From SMWD01 sp002729875 (GTDB lineage: Bacteria; Pseudomonadota; Gammaproteobacteria; Steroidobacterales; GCA-2729495): DNA of 64,000 nt. Below are positions 53,642 to 63,799 of the stretch, piece after piece (positions within the stretch are counted from its first letter, which is position 1; each line of letters starts with the position of its first letter). The notes beneath the pieces are model-generated. The model was not told where the DNA came from, did no database searches, and worked only from the letters and a program-made list of their open reading frames with translations. Location: assembly GCA_036010905.1 (NCBI GenBank), contig DASCMH010000005.1, positions 62,001 through 126,000 of the forward strand. The letters are read 5' to 3'. The translations under genes and the position numbers were made by a program.

Positions 53642-56600
53642 ATGAGCCTCGCGTCGATCTCAGTCAAACGTTACGTGTTCGCCGCAATGTTAAATCTTGC
53701 GATAGTAATGTTCGGTATCGTCGCGTATCAGGATATCGGAGTAGAGCGCGTACCTAACATAGATTTTGCCAAAATCCAGATTACAACCCGACTACTCGGA
53801 GCAAATCCGGAGAATGTCGATGTCAGCGTCACGAATGTCCTTGAAGGCGCGGTAGCAAGTATCCCGGCGATAGATGAGCTGGTTTCAACTTCATCGCCCG
53901 GCCAATCCATCATCACACCATCATTTGATCTCGGCAAAGATATCGATGTTGCCTTTAACGAGGTACAGGCCAAGGTGAGTGAGGTGCTGCGGCTATTGCC
54001 GGATCAGGCCGAACCTCCGATCATCACGAAAACAGAGACCAGCGCATTTCCGGTGTTCTGGCTGACAATTATCGGCAACCGGACACTGCAGCAACTGAAC
54101 CAGATCGCACGCGGCGTCAAGAAGAAACTAGAAACGGTAGACGGCGTCGGCAGCATCATCATCGGTGGACTGCGACCACGCACGATTCGGGTCAACCTGG
54201 ATCTGGACCAGCTGACTGCATTTGGCATCACGGTGCAGGATATCATCACGGCATTTCGCAATGAGCACATCCAATTACCGGGAGGCTACCTGGTAGACGC
54301 CGAACACGAAGAATTACTGAAGCTCGATCTTGAGTACCATCATCCGGAAGACCTGGAGGGCCTGATTCTGGGCTATCGCGACGGCAGCACAATCTACCTG
54401 CGTGATGTCGCCGACGTTGAAGACGGACTCTCCGACAACCGGACTTTCGGCCGCTTCAACACAGAGCCGGGCATTGGTCTTGGCATCGTCAAAATTGCCG
54501 GCCGCAATACAGTCGAGATTAGCCGTGAGATCAAACGACGTCTTAATGAAGACGTAATTCCGCAATTACCACCGGGTATTCAGTTGTTTATATCAAACGA
54601 TGACAGCGAGTATATCCTCCAACTGATTGCATCGATGGAAGAACACCTGTTCGCAGGCGCTATTTTTGCCGCGCTCGTCGTCTGGTTCTTCCTGCGCAGT
54701 ATCCGCGCAACATTAATCGTCTCCGCAGCTATCCCGGTATCGCTGCTCGGTGCTGTTCTCGTCATGTATTTTCTCGACTACACACTGAATGTTGTCACCA
54801 TGCTCGCCTTGCTGATATTGATCGGCGTCGTGGTCGATGACGCAATCGTTGTACTGGAAAATATTCAGCGGCGTCTTGAAGCCGGGGAAAAAAACCGGGT
54901 CAATGCGGCCACTGAGGGCACCAACCAGGTCCTGCTGGCTATCGTCGCATCGACACTGACACTTGCGGCCATTTTTACCGTGGTGCTGTTTATGGACGGC
55001 ATTCCGGGCAAGCTGTTTCGGGCGTTCGGCGTGGTTGTCGCCTGTGGTGTACTCGTATCGCTATTCGTTTCGATTACGCTGACACCGATGCTTTGTTCTC
55101 GCTATATAAAGGTCGAGCACCATGGCGGCTCCATCTATACGGGTATAACTCGCACCTTAAAAGGCCTGGATCATCAATATCGTTTAATCATCGCGTGGAC
55201 CCTCGGCCACCGATTGAAAGTACTGCTTGCCGCACTGCTGATCGTACTGCTGACGCCGGTATTTTTCTTTGGACTGGGCGGTGAATTCTTCCCACCTGAA
55301 GATGAGGGCAGTTTCCAGGTCGTCGTCAAGACACCGCTCGGCTCCAGCCTTGCCTACGGAAGTAACCGAATGGCTGAGGTCGAGAAGATACTGCTGTCTT
55401 TTGACGATATCTCCACAGCGTATGCAACAATGGGCCGTGGCCGGTCATCACAGGTCACCGAAGGCATAATCTACGCCAGTATGGTACCGCCGGAACAGCG
55501 CCGGTTGAAACAATACGAACTGATACCTTTAGTACGTGAGAAACTCGAAAAACTACCGGGCGTACGGGCATTCCCGTCGGCATTTACCTTCACCGGCACA
55601 GCCCGCGGCGAGGCCCTGAACTTTGCGCTGACAGGTCCCGATCTGGTGGGCGTTGCACGATTGTCGCGTGAGTTACTCGACCGCTTGTCTACAGACCCGG
55701 AGATGGGAAGTTTTGATCTTGATCTGAATCTTGATTTACCGCAAACAAGTCTTACGGTTAATCGTGAGCTTGCCGCCGAGTTCGGCCTGTCGACACTAAG
55801 CATTGCCGAGGCTGCCAATGTGCTGGCCGGGGGCCTTAATGTTGCAAAATTCAGCGACGAGCCGGGCGACGGTGAACGCTACGATATTCGTCTCAAGGCG
55901 GCCGGCGACTTCAACCTGGCCGATATGAGCAAGATCTATCTGCGCACTCCGAATCGCGCACTCGCACGCCTCGATTCGGTTGCAAAATTCGAGCAGAATC
56001 TTGGTCCGGCCGTTATTTCACGGCTCGACCGACAATATGCCGCCTATTTTTACAGCGACCCGACAATCTCGCTTAGTGATGCGATCAAACGCCTGAATAG
56101 CGTTGCAACTGATGTATTGCCTCCGGGATATTCATTGCAGATGCTCGGCCGCGCCAAACAACTCGGCAACACATCCAATTCACTCGGTTTCGCTTTCCTG
56201 CTCTCGCTGGTACTCGTTTACATGGTGCTGGCAAGCCAGTTTAATTCATATTCGCAGCCGCTGATTATCATGGTGGCACAACCGCTTGCGATTATCGGCG
56301 GAATCGCAGCACTTAACCTCTTTGACCATACCCTCAATGTATTCTCGATGACCGGCCTGGTGCTGTTAATGGGCCTTGTCGCAAAGAATTCGATCTTACT
56401 TGTCGACCGTACCAATCAGTTGCGCGATGAGGGTATGGCGATTGATGCGGCCCTGCTGGAGGCCTGCCCGATGCGTCTGCGTCCGATCCTGATGACATCA
56501 TTCACAATTATTTTCGCAATGATGGTACCGGCACTCGGACTCGGTGCCGGCGTTGAACTCTCGGCACCTATGGCGGTGGCCGTAGTTGGTGGCATGGTGA

Positions 56601-56704
56601 CTTCGACACTGTTATCACTCATCGTTGTCCCGGCTGTCTACTCCCTGGTCGAGAATCTCCGGGTACGGCGGACGGGCGGAATTGCAACCTCACAGAGCAC
56701 CTGA
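53642..56704 (+). CDS. RND family efflux permease
   Basis: A 1020-residue pump with twelve membrane helices and two large periplasmic loops. Helix 4 carries the proton-relay Asp pair in LILIGVVVDDAIVVLENI, the standard HAE1-type motif, and helix 1 starts SVKRYVFAAMLNLAIVMFG. The HAE1 layout suggests export of organic compounds rather than metals. The start ATG 53642 follows the adaptor stop by four bases. TolC-like partner not in the window. Confidence 0.94.
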   Translation: MSLASISVKRYVFAAMLNLAIVMFGIVAYQDIGVERVPNIDFAKIQITTRLLGANPENVDVSVTNVLEGAVASIPAIDELVSTSSPGQSIITPSFDLGKDIDVAFNEVQAKVSEVLRLLPDQAEPPIITKTETSAFPVFWLTIIGNRTLQQLNQIARGVKKKLETVDGVGSIIIGGLRPRTIRVNLDLDQLTAFGITVQDIITAFRNEHIQLPGGYLVDAEHEELLKLDLEYHHPEDLEGLILGYRDGSTIYLRDVADVEDGLSDNRTFGRFNTEPGIGLGIVKIAGRNTVEISREIKRRLNEDVIPQLPPGIQLFISNDDSEYILQLIASMEEHLFAGAIFAALVVWFFLRSIRATLIVSAAIPVSLLGAVLVMYFLDYTLNVVTMLALLILIGVVVDDAIVVLENIQRRLEAGEKNRVNAATEGTNQVLLAIVASTLTLAAIFTVVLFMDGIPGKLFRAFGVVVACGVLVSLFVSITLTPMLCSRYIKVEHHGGSIYTGITRTLKGLDHQYRLIIAWTLGHRLKVLLAALLIVLLTPVFFFGLGGEFFPPEDEGSFQVVVKTPLGSSLAYGSNRMAEVEKILLSFDDISTAYATMGRGRSSQVTEGIIYASMVPPEQRRLKQYELIPLVREKLEKLPGVRAFPSAFTFTGTARGEALNFALTGPDLVGVARLSRELLDRLSTDPEMGSFDLDLNLDLPQTSLTVNRELAAEFGLSTLSIAEAANVLAGGLNVAKFSDEPGDGERYDIRLKAAGDFNLADMSKIYLRTPNRALARLDSVAKFEQNLGPAVISRLDRQYAAYFYSDPTISLSDAIKRLNSVATDVLPPGYSLQMLGRAKQLGNTSNSLGFAFLLSLVLVYMVLASQFNSYSQPLIIMVAQPLAIIGGIAALNLFDHTLNVFSMTGLVLLMGLVAKNSILLVDRTNQLRDEGMAIDAALLEACPMRLRPILMTSFTIIFAMMVPALGLGAGVELSAPMAVAVVGGMVTSTLLSLIVVPAVYSLVENLRVRRTGGIATSQST

Positions 56705-56747
56705 CCGACACTGTCGCTAACTCCTGATTGCATTACAGCTTGCAAGT

Positions 56748-57371
56748 TCAGTGGATACGAAAGCCTCCATGACGTAGCCGGGCACGATGATCGAACCACC
56801 ACCAGGACAGGAGAAACCCAACCACAAAGCTTGCGGCAGCCGCCACAAAAAACAAGGTGCCCGGTACGCTGAACGCATAGACTGCGAGACGCTCGGCAAG
56901 ATCAACATTTTCTACCCTGAGTTGCACCAGTTCATCCATTTCTGCCTCAGCACCGGCCTCTCGAGCCGCAAGCTGCACTTCGATTTCACTGATCCGGGCC
57001 TCACGACCTTTAAGCCCCGAGGCCAGTGACTTGAGTTCGGCAATTGCTTCATCTCGTTCCTGCTCAACTTCTGCCACCCGCAAAATAGCCGGCTTCTTTG
57101 TAACCAGATAATTTTTCTTAACCCAACCCGTGCGTCCATCCTTAAGGGTGACCCGTATACGATATCGGTTTTCTTCGGATGTCTCTACGCGCTCACCGCT
57201 CTTAAGCTGTGTGAATGCCCGATCGCTGGTATCGGGTAACTGATGAACGCCAAGCTGCAGGCTATCGGTAACATAAGCCGTTTCAGCCGATGCGCTGCCG
57301 AATCCAATCCATAATCCGCAAACAATAACGGCATGGTATTTCCACTGATCAATCACTGTTCTTGCACCCAT
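56748..57371 (-). CDS. SH3-domain/membrane-anchor protein (TIGR04211 type)
   Basis: A 207-residue protein. It has a signal peptide (ending GSASA) and a bacterial SH3 domain (about 33-95: YVTDSLQLGVHQLPDTSDRAF, GRTGWVKKNYL). A coiled coil (about 100-155) leads to a C-terminal membrane helix (VPGTLFFVAAAASFVVGFLL) with basic tail. This is the layout of the gammaproteobacterial SH3/anchor family. Start ATG 57371 lies two bases after the stop of the dacB remnant, as in an old operon. The role in the envelope is unknown. Confidence 0.85.
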   Translation of the reverse strand: MGARTVIDQWKYHAVIVCGLWIGFGSASAETAYVTDSLQLGVHQLPDTSDRAFTQLKSGERVETSEENRYRIRVTLKDGRTGWVKKNYLVTKKPAILRVAEVEQERDEAIAELKSLASGLKGREARISEIEVQLAAREAGAEAEMDELVQLRVENVDLAERLAVYAFSVPGTLFFVAAAASFVVGFLLSWWWFDHRARLRHGGFRIH

Positions 57372-57372
57372 C

Positions 57373-57750
57373 TTAATAACGCATTTTGCGCTTCTTCCCC
57401 CGCCCCCGGTGAACATCGACATCGTTCTGAATATCAACAACTACATAATCATAGCCAAAGCGACTGCGAACATAGCCAATCATTAATCAAATCATCAAGC
57501 CGACCGGTTTTCTGGTTTATATGCCCGGCCAGGCTTTGTTTGCGAAATCTGCGTCGCAGCGTGCCGTCGATTCCGGTCGGCGCCAGTAACGTAACAAACT
57601 TGGCACGATAGATACTGTGGTCGACAGCAACCCGTAGCCCCGCCTGACTACGCGCTGCTAAGCGAGCATACCGCGATAATCCGGCACCATTGTCAATCCA
57701 CAAGCCCGGAAAATCCAGTCCACGTTCGGCACGATATTCCGCGCAGACTA
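57373..57750 (-). pseudogene. Frameshifted C-terminal remnant of a PBP4-type D-Ala-D-Ala carboxypeptidase (dacB)
   Basis: Only the last quarter of a DacB-like gene remains. Readable segments are WIDNGAGLSRYARLAARS (family: IDNGSGLSR.ERIS), LLAPTGIDGTLRRRF, and the KTG box in INQKTGRLDDLI. Near 57480-57495 the frame shifts: the other frame continues GYVRSRFGYDYVVVDIQND and a basic end to TAA at 57373-57375. The missing N-terminal part, with the SxxK serine, has been replaced by the 3' end of the glycosyltransferase gene. It cannot encode a working enzyme. Confidence 0.8.
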
Positions 57751-57762
57751 CGGTGGAAAATC

Positions 57763-58854
57763 CTATATATCTCCCGCCAGGAGCTCAGTGAAAAACCGGA
57801 TATGACCATTAACCATATTTTCGATCGAAAAATATTTCCCAAGCCTTACCCGTGCGGCCTCACCCATTTTTTTTGTTTCCTCAGGATGTGAATAACAATA
57901 GCGAATTCGCTCGGCCATGATCCCGGGGTCACGCACGGGTATGACGAAGCCCGTCTTGCCTTCTTCTATCAACTCTTTAACGCCTCCTGTCGAGGTAACA
58001 ATGGCAGGCACTTTATTAGCCATCGCCTCGGGCACGGCCTTGGAAAGGCCTTCCCCGGAAATCGAAGGTTGAACATATAAATTGGATGCCGCCATAATTT
58101 TGACGACATCTTCCCGGGTCCCCAGCAGCCTGATTCTGTCGCCCATGGGCGAATTCGCCACAATTGACTGAAATTGCGGGTTATCCGTGTCGCGACCGGC
58201 AACCAGCACATGCAGACGATCGAGGTCGGCCAGTTGTTTCGTCGCGGCCAGCAATACATCGACGCCCTTACTCGGCCGTACATTCGCGGCACAGGTTACG
58301 ACGAAGTCATCCGCCCCGACCCCGAATTCTTCCATGTCAGCCCGCTCACCCGTAAACCAATTTATATCCTGACCCTTGTAAACAGTTGCAATTTTAATGT
58401 CCCGCCAAACCTGCTGGCGTAAATAATCACGCACGGCGTTAGCCTGGCAAATAATCCCGTCTACCCGGGGATGCAAATGAGTCAGGTATGCAGTCGGATC
58501 ATAACGATAGACACCACTGACAGTGCCACGATAGTTCACCACTTTTACGCCGGTGCCGATCGCCGCGAATGCCGCATTGGCAATCGCCCGCGAATTCATG
58601 GCATAGACAACATCGATGCTCTCAGCATGGATAAATTGCCTAAGCCTGGCTATAACCGGAAAATCAATTTTTACGCGCGGATAGGAATCAATCAGGTGAA
58701 CGCCATGATTACGAAAATAATCTTCGAATTCCTGGCGTCCCTCCATCGTCATATAGACTCGATGGCCACGAGCCGCTATCCCGGTAAATATAGCGGCCTC
58801 ACATCTGCCACTGTGCCACGGCGCTATATAGGAACTCAAACCCAGAATATTCAT
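57763..58854 (-). CDS. GT4 family glycosyltransferase
   Basis: A 363-residue GT-B fold protein. N-terminal Rossmann half opens ILGLSSYIAPWHSGRCEAAIFTG. The C-terminal half has the VTCAANVRPSKGVDVLLAATKQL start and the EX7E region with SISGEGLSKAVPEAMANKVPAIVTS. It transfers a sugar from a nucleotide donor, probably in envelope polysaccharide or lipid synthesis. Its 3' end abuts the dacB remnant, suggesting that an insertion or deletion brought the two together. No other polysaccharide genes are adjacent. Confidence 0.88.
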   Translation of the reverse strand: MNILGLSSYIAPWHSGRCEAAIFTGIAARGHRVYMTMEGRQEFEDYFRNHGVHLIDSYPRVKIDFPVIARLRQFIHAESIDVVYAMNSRAIANAAFAAIGTGVKVVNYRGTVSGVYRYDPTAYLTHLHPRVDGIICQANAVRDYLRQQVWRDIKIATVYKGQDINWFTGERADMEEFGVGADDFVVTCAANVRPSKGVDVLLAATKQLADLDRLHVLVAGRDTDNPQFQSIVANSPMGDRIRLLGTREDVVKIMAASNLYVQPSISGEGLSKAVPEAMANKVPAIVTSTGGVKELIEEGKTGFVIPVRDPGIMAERIRYCYSHPEETKKMGEAARVRLGKYFSIENMVNGHIRFFTELLAGDI

Positions 58855-58925
58855 AACGCGTCAATAGCAACCAATTTTTCTGTACACACTGCTTGCATGA
58901 CAATCCGCTCGACTGTGCGTGCGTG

Positions 58926-59981
58926 CTAGCGCCAGACGTTCTGCAAAACCTGCAAAGCGTCATCACCCGGACACAACTCGGCATGATCAATCATAGACAG
59001 CGGTTGATCGACGATATTGCTAAGGTCGTGCATTTCCTTGAGATTATCATCGTAATACAGCAAACCGGTGATAACCTCACCAGCCTGCTGATACTGCTCG
59101 AGGTAACTGTAGATCGAGGCTCGATCGGTCGGGTCATATTTACCGGCAACCTTGCGTAATATGATCTGGCTACCATCGTGTAATATAACTGGCATTGCCT
59201 CACCGGCTTTGTACTGCACCTTGAGTTCTTCAGACGGCGGCACGTAATTGGCCTGGATCGCCGGATGGAAATGCTGTCGCGTATATTCGTAGCTTTTCGT
59301 CGAACCTTCGTGGTCATTGAATGTTACGCATGGCGAGATCACATCAATGACGGCGAAACCCTTGTGACTCAGTCCCGCCTTGATCAGCGGTAATAGCTGT
59401 TCCTTATCGCCCGAGAAACTTCTGGCCACAAATCCGGCACCCATTGAAATTGCCATACGACATGGATCGATAGGTGGCTGCTGGTTCTCCGCGCCCTTCT
59501 TTGCCTTGCTGCCAAGATCTGCAGAGGCTGAAAACTGACCCTTGGTCAGGCCATAAACGCCATTGTTCTCAATGATGTACAGCATATTCACGTTACGACG
59601 AATAGCGTGACAGAACTGACCGAGACCGATTGACAAGCTGTCGCCATCGCCGGACACACCGATATACCATAAATCACTATTTGCAGCGTTTGCCCCACTG
59701 GCAACCGAGGGCATGCGGCCATGCACCGTGTTAAAGCCGTGCGACTGCTTGGCGAAATAAGCCGGTGTCTTTGATGAACAGCCAATACCGCTAAGCTTCG
59801 CCATCCGGTGGGGTGGAATACTCAGTTCGAAGGCAACCTGCACAATCGCGCCCGTGACCGAGTCATGACCGCAACCGGCACACAATGTAGACATGCCGCC
59901 TTCATAATCACGTACGGTCAGGCCAAGTTTATTTCTTGGGCTCTGTGGATGAATGACCTTCGGTTTGGCAATAAAACTCAT
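58926..59981 (-). CDS. korB: 2-oxoacid:acceptor oxidoreductase, beta subunit
   Basis: A 351-residue TPP-binding subunit. The CxxC in TLCAGCGHDSV begins a [4Fe-4S] ligand set, and the TPP/Mg site is SGDGDSLSIGLGQ with ENNGVYGLTKGQ. With the alpha subunit it oxidatively decarboxylates a 2-oxoacid, most likely 2-oxoglutarate, to the acyl-CoA and reduces ferredoxin or a bound flavoprotein. It overlaps korA by four bases (ATGA), so the two are co-translated. Symbol by resemblance; substrate not proven. Confidence 0.9.
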   Translation of the reverse strand: MSFIAKPKVIHPQSPRNKLGLTVRDYEGGMSTLCAGCGHDSVTGAIVQVAFELSIPPHRMAKLSGIGCSSKTPAYFAKQSHGFNTVHGRMPSVASGANAANSDLWYIGVSGDGDSLSIGLGQFCHAIRRNVNMLYIIENNGVYGLTKGQFSASADLGSKAKKGAENQQPPIDPCRMAISMGAGFVARSFSGDKEQLLPLIKAGLSHKGFAVIDVISPCVTFNDHEGSTKSYEYTRQHFHPAIQANYVPPSEELKVQYKAGEAMPVILHDGSQIILRKVAGKYDPTDRASIYSYLEQYQQAGEVITGLLYYDDNLKEMHDLSNIVDQPLSMIDHAELCPGDDALQVLQNVWR

Positions 59982-61801
59982 GCCGCTACTCCCTCGGCCA
60001 AATCCTGATTAATGGCTTCGATGATGCCCCGTGCATTGATTGGTAATCCATCGTAAAACAGCAATGGCACGAGTTTCTCTGCAACAACGTCAGTCTCAAT
60101 CATCAACAGGCTACGCAATTGAGCATCACGATTCTGCTCGACAACGTAAAGTCTGTCGTGGCTATCGATAAACTCCTGCACCCGGTCGGTAAACGGGAAT
60201 GCCTTGACCCGCAGATAATTTGTGCCCTTACCTGAAGCAAGTAGTTCATCACGCGCCTCGATAACGGCGCAATCGCAACTACCGATCGAGATAATGCCAA
60301 CCTTGTATTTATCCGAGTAATCAACAGCCGGCTCGGGAACATATTGCTTGGCGGTTTCCCACTTGCGCCGCAAACGGTCAACAACCTCCAGGTACTCGTT
60401 TGAATCCTCGGTGTATGCGCCATACATATTGTGGCCGGAACCACGCGTGAAGTACGCGCCATTTGGATGTTCTCCCGGGAAAGTTCGGTACGGAATGGCG
60501 TCATCATCAACATCCAGATATCGATGAAATGATTCCATCTTCTCAAGCGCCGCGGCATCAAGTGACTTGCCTCGATCAGGTCTGTAGTTGTCGTCCCATT
60601 TCAAAGCCGGAATCATCCAGTCATTCATACCGATATCAAGATCAGTCAATATAATGACCGGGGTCTGCAACTGCTCGGCAAGATCGAAGGCTGCCACGGA
60701 ATGATAGAAACACTCTTCCGGGCTGGACGGAAATAGCAGTACATGGCGTGTATCTCCGTGCGATGCATAGGCACAGGCCATGATATCCGCCTGCTGGGTA
60801 CGCGTCGGCATACCGGTCGAAGGCCCGCAACGCTGCACGTTGATGATCACCGCAGGTATCTCGGTAAAATACCCGTAGCCAAGTAATTCACTCATTAGTG
60901 AAATACCAGGACCACTGGTCGGCGTGAAGGCGCGGGCACCATTCCAGCCGGCGCCAAGCACCATGCCCATCGCGGACAACTCGTCCTCAGCCTGAATAAT
61001 GCAATATTTGGCCTTACCGGTTTCCTCTTCAATACGGTAGCGTTCGCAAAAACTTGTAAATGTATCCATAACCGTCGTCGACGGCGTGAGTGGGTACCAC
61101 GCACCAACCGTCGCCCCGGCATAGACCGCCCCAAGTCCAGTCGCCGTATTACCATCGATCATAATATGCTGACTGGTTGCATTCATTGGCTCTGCTTTAA
61201 ATGACAGCAGATTATCGAAATGCTGTTTGGCATAATCGTAGCCGAGCCTGAATGCAACATGGTTGGCCGTGAGCAAACTGGGCTTTTTGGCAAATATCTT
61301 TTCCAGTGAGGCCTTGATGACATCCAGGTCAATATCAAGCAGCGCAGCCACAGCACCTACATAGGCGACATTTTTCATCAGCACACGCGAACGAGCCGTT
61401 GCAAACTGATCATTACACATTCTTGCCAACGGGATACCGATGATCGTCACATCATCACGATTCAGCAGTTTGTGACGTGGCCATGTCGAATCGTAAATCA
61501 GATAACCACCGGGGGCCAAATCAGCGAGATCCTTCCGGTAAGTCTGGGCATTCATCGCCAGCATGATATCGATACGCCCGGCACGGGCCATATAGCCCTT
61601 ACCACTGACACGAATCTCATACCAGGTCGGCAGGCCCTGAATATTTGACGGAAAATAATTCTTGCCAACGACCGGAATACCCATACGAAAGAACGACTTC
61701 ATCAGCAGCGCATTGGCGCTGGCCGACCCGGTGCCGTTCACATTCGCAATGCGAACTGTAAAATCGTTGTTGCTCGGTCCTGCACTCATACCAGGGCTCA
61801 T
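59978..61801 (-). CDS. korA: 2-oxoacid:acceptor oxidoreductase, fused gamma-alpha subunit
   Basis: A 607-residue subunit. The N-terminal gamma domain (about 12-200) opens VRIANVNGTGSASANALLMK with GLPTWYEIRVS. The alpha domain (about 225-600) opens GLGAVYAGATVGAWYPLTPSTTVMD and has GPSTGMPTRTQQADIM. This gamma-alpha fusion is typical of KorA/OorA-type 2-oxoglutarate enzymes. It is followed by korB with a four-base overlap and preceded at 99 bases by a flavoprotein gene that may supply NAD(P)H linkage. Confidence 0.9.
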   Translation of the reverse strand: MSPGMSAGPSNNDFTVRIANVNGTGSASANALLMKSFFRMGIPVVGKNYFPSNIQGLPTWYEIRVSGKGYMARAGRIDIMLAMNAQTYRKDLADLAPGGYLIYDSTWPRHKLLNRDDVTIIGIPLARMCNDQFATARSRVLMKNVAYVGAVAALLDIDLDVIKASLEKIFAKKPSLLTANHVAFRLGYDYAKQHFDNLLSFKAEPMNATSQHIMIDGNTATGLGAVYAGATVGAWYPLTPSTTVMDTFTSFCERYRIEEETGKAKYCIIQAEDELSAMGMVLGAGWNGARAFTPTSGPGISLMSELLGYGYFTEIPAVIINVQRCGPSTGMPTRTQQADIMACAYASHGDTRHVLLFPSSPEECFYHSVAAFDLAEQLQTPVIILTDLDIGMNDWMIPALKWDDNYRPDRGKSLDAAALEKMESFHRYLDVDDDAIPYRTFPGEHPNGAYFTRGSGHNMYGAYTEDSNEYLEVVDRLRRKWETAKQYVPEPAVDYSDKYKVGIISIGSCDCAVIEARDELLASGKGTNYLRVKAFPFTDRVQEFIDSHDRLYVVEQNRDAQLRSLLMIETDVVAEKLVPLLFYDGLPINARGIIEAINQDLAEGVAA

Positions 61802-61900
61802 AATTTATCTATCCAGGTTTACCGGGCAATTGGCGGGATCTGAGCAAATAGCCGACGCAAACCTGAAGGCAAGTCACTAACGGGATCGCTTAGCCCGAAT

Positions 61901-63718
61901 TCAGATACCCCATTTCCTTGCAATCTGTTCCGGTTCAGGCGCAACATTTTCATCTATCGCATACGGCACGGCCAGGGTAAATTTTTGCATATCCCAGGCT
62001 GCAGTCGGGCAGCGCTCTGCACACAGGCCACAATGTACACACAAGTCTTCATCCTTGACCATGACTCTTGATGTTTGCGGCAAAGCAGCGGACACGTACA
62101 AATCCTGTTGCAGATTTCTGGCCGGGGTGCTCAACCGTTCCCGCAGATCAGTCTCGTCGCCATTGCGGGTCATCGTCAAACACTTAACCGGACACACATC
62201 GATACAGGCATCACATTCAATACACAGGCCTGCAGTGAAAACCGTTTGCTGATCACAGTTCAGACATCGTTCGACTTCTCTCACGGCGCGTTCCGCATCA
62301 AAGCCCAGTTCCACCTCAAAATCCAGATCCTTAAAGCGTTCCAGCAAACTCAGGTGCGGCACAAGTGTCCGTTCGGCATCGTCATAGCTGTTGCTGTATG
62401 ACCATTCGTGAAGACCCATCTTGGTGCTCGACAGGTGCATGCCGTCCTTGAGGCGGTCGGCAACATCCTCACCCCGACAATATTTATGAATGGAGATCGC
62501 AGCCTGATGACCATGTTCGACGGCCCAGATAATATTCTTCGGACCAAATGCGGCATCACCGCCGAAGAATACGTTCTTGCAGCCTGACTGATAGGTTACC
62601 GGGTCAACAACCGGTACGTCCCACTGGTCAAAATCAATACCAAGATCGCGCTCGATCCACGGAAATGCGTTGTCCTGGCCAATAGCCAGCACCACATCAT
62701 CACACGGTACAAACGTTTCACCGGTAATCCGTTGCGCCACGATTTTACCCTGCTCATCGAGGTCATATTCCATGAGTTCGAACTTCATGCCGACAAGCTT
62801 ACCTGCCTCGACGACAAACTCTTTGGGCGAATGATTAACGACGATCTCAACGTTTTCTTCCTCGGCATCCTTGAGCTCCCATTCGGAAGCCTTAAAAAAT
62901 GCTCGCGGCTTGCGCGCCATAACCTTGACGTTCTTCGCACCGAGCCGCAACGAACTGCGACAGCAATCCATCGCCGTATTGCCGACGCCGATAATCAGCA
63001 CATTCTGACCCACGCTGTCGATGTGCTCAAAGGCAATCGACTCCAGCCACTCGATACCAATATGGATCCGATCGGACTCATAGCGGCCGGGAAGATCCAG
63101 ATTTTTTCCCTTTGGCGCACCACTACCGATAAAGATGGCGTCATAGCCTTCGCCCAGCAGCGCTTTGAGACTCTCCACCTCCGTCCCCAGGCGCAGATCA
63201 ACCCCCATATCCACGATCTGGGCGATTTCCTCATCGAGCACATCCTCCGGCAGTCGGAAGGAAGGAATATTGCTCCTCATCAAACCACCCGGTACATCCT
63301 GAGCCTCGTAGATCACGATCTCATGACCAAGCGGCATCAGGTCATTGGCAACCGCGAGCGATGCACAGCCGGCACCCACCAGCGCGATACGCTTGCCGCT
63401 CTTTTCGACCGGGGCAGTCGGCAAACGGTCACGAATATTGTCACGCAGATCTGCGGCGACCCGCTTCAGGCGACAAATAGCCACCGGCTCTTCATCAACG
63501 CGACCACGCCGGCAGGCCGGTTCGCAAGGCCGGTCACAGACCCTGCCCAGAACTCCCGGGAACACGTTGGTACGTCTATTTAACAGGTAGGCGTCCGAGA
63601 ATCGCCCCTGGGCGATCAGGCGAATGTAGCCCGGCACATCCGTATGAGCCGGACAGCCTCGCTGGCAATCTACGACCTTATGGAAGTAATCCGGATTGGT
63701 AATATCCGTGGGTTGCAT
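61901..63718 (-). CDS. Iron-sulfur flavoprotein, GltD-like, probable KorC-type NAD(P) oxidoreductase
   Basis: A 605-residue protein. The N-terminal GltD-type Fe-S domain has CQRGCPAHTDVPGY and VCDRPCEPACRRG. It is followed by FAD and NAD(P) Rossmann sites (ALVGAGCASLAVAND; VLIIGVGNTAMDCC) and two C-terminal ferredoxin-like clusters (CIECDACIDVCPVKC and CVHCGLCAERCP). This matches the third subunit (KorC) reported for the NADP-linked 2-oxoglutarate oxidoreductase of Thauera. It is encoded directly upstream of korAB on the same strand, so a three-subunit enzyme is likely. Confidence 0.88.
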   Translation of the reverse strand: MQPTDITNPDYFHKVVDCQRGCPAHTDVPGYIRLIAQGRFSDAYLLNRRTNVFPGVLGRVCDRPCEPACRRGRVDEEPVAICRLKRVAADLRDNIRDRLPTAPVEKSGKRIALVGAGCASLAVANDLMPLGHEIVIYEAQDVPGGLMRSNIPSFRLPEDVLDEEIAQIVDMGVDLRLGTEVESLKALLGEGYDAIFIGSGAPKGKNLDLPGRYESDRIHIGIEWLESIAFEHIDSVGQNVLIIGVGNTAMDCCRSSLRLGAKNVKVMARKPRAFFKASEWELKDAEEENVEIVVNHSPKEFVVEAGKLVGMKFELMEYDLDEQGKIVAQRITGETFVPCDDVVLAIGQDNAFPWIERDLGIDFDQWDVPVVDPVTYQSGCKNVFFGGDAAFGPKNIIWAVEHGHQAAISIHKYCRGEDVADRLKDGMHLSSTKMGLHEWSYSNSYDDAERTLVPHLSLLERFKDLDFEVELGFDAERAVREVERCLNCDQQTVFTAGLCIECDACIDVCPVKCLTMTRNGDETDLRERLSTPARNLQQDLYVSAALPQTSRVMVKDEDLCVHCGLCAERCPTAAWDMQKFTLAVPYAIDENVAPEPEQIARKWGI

Positions 63719-63799
63719 GGGTTTATGCTGTGGGTGCTGGTATCGAGTTGGCGGTGATACGGAACGTTACGGTTTGTTTGCAGGTTGGATACGGATTAC

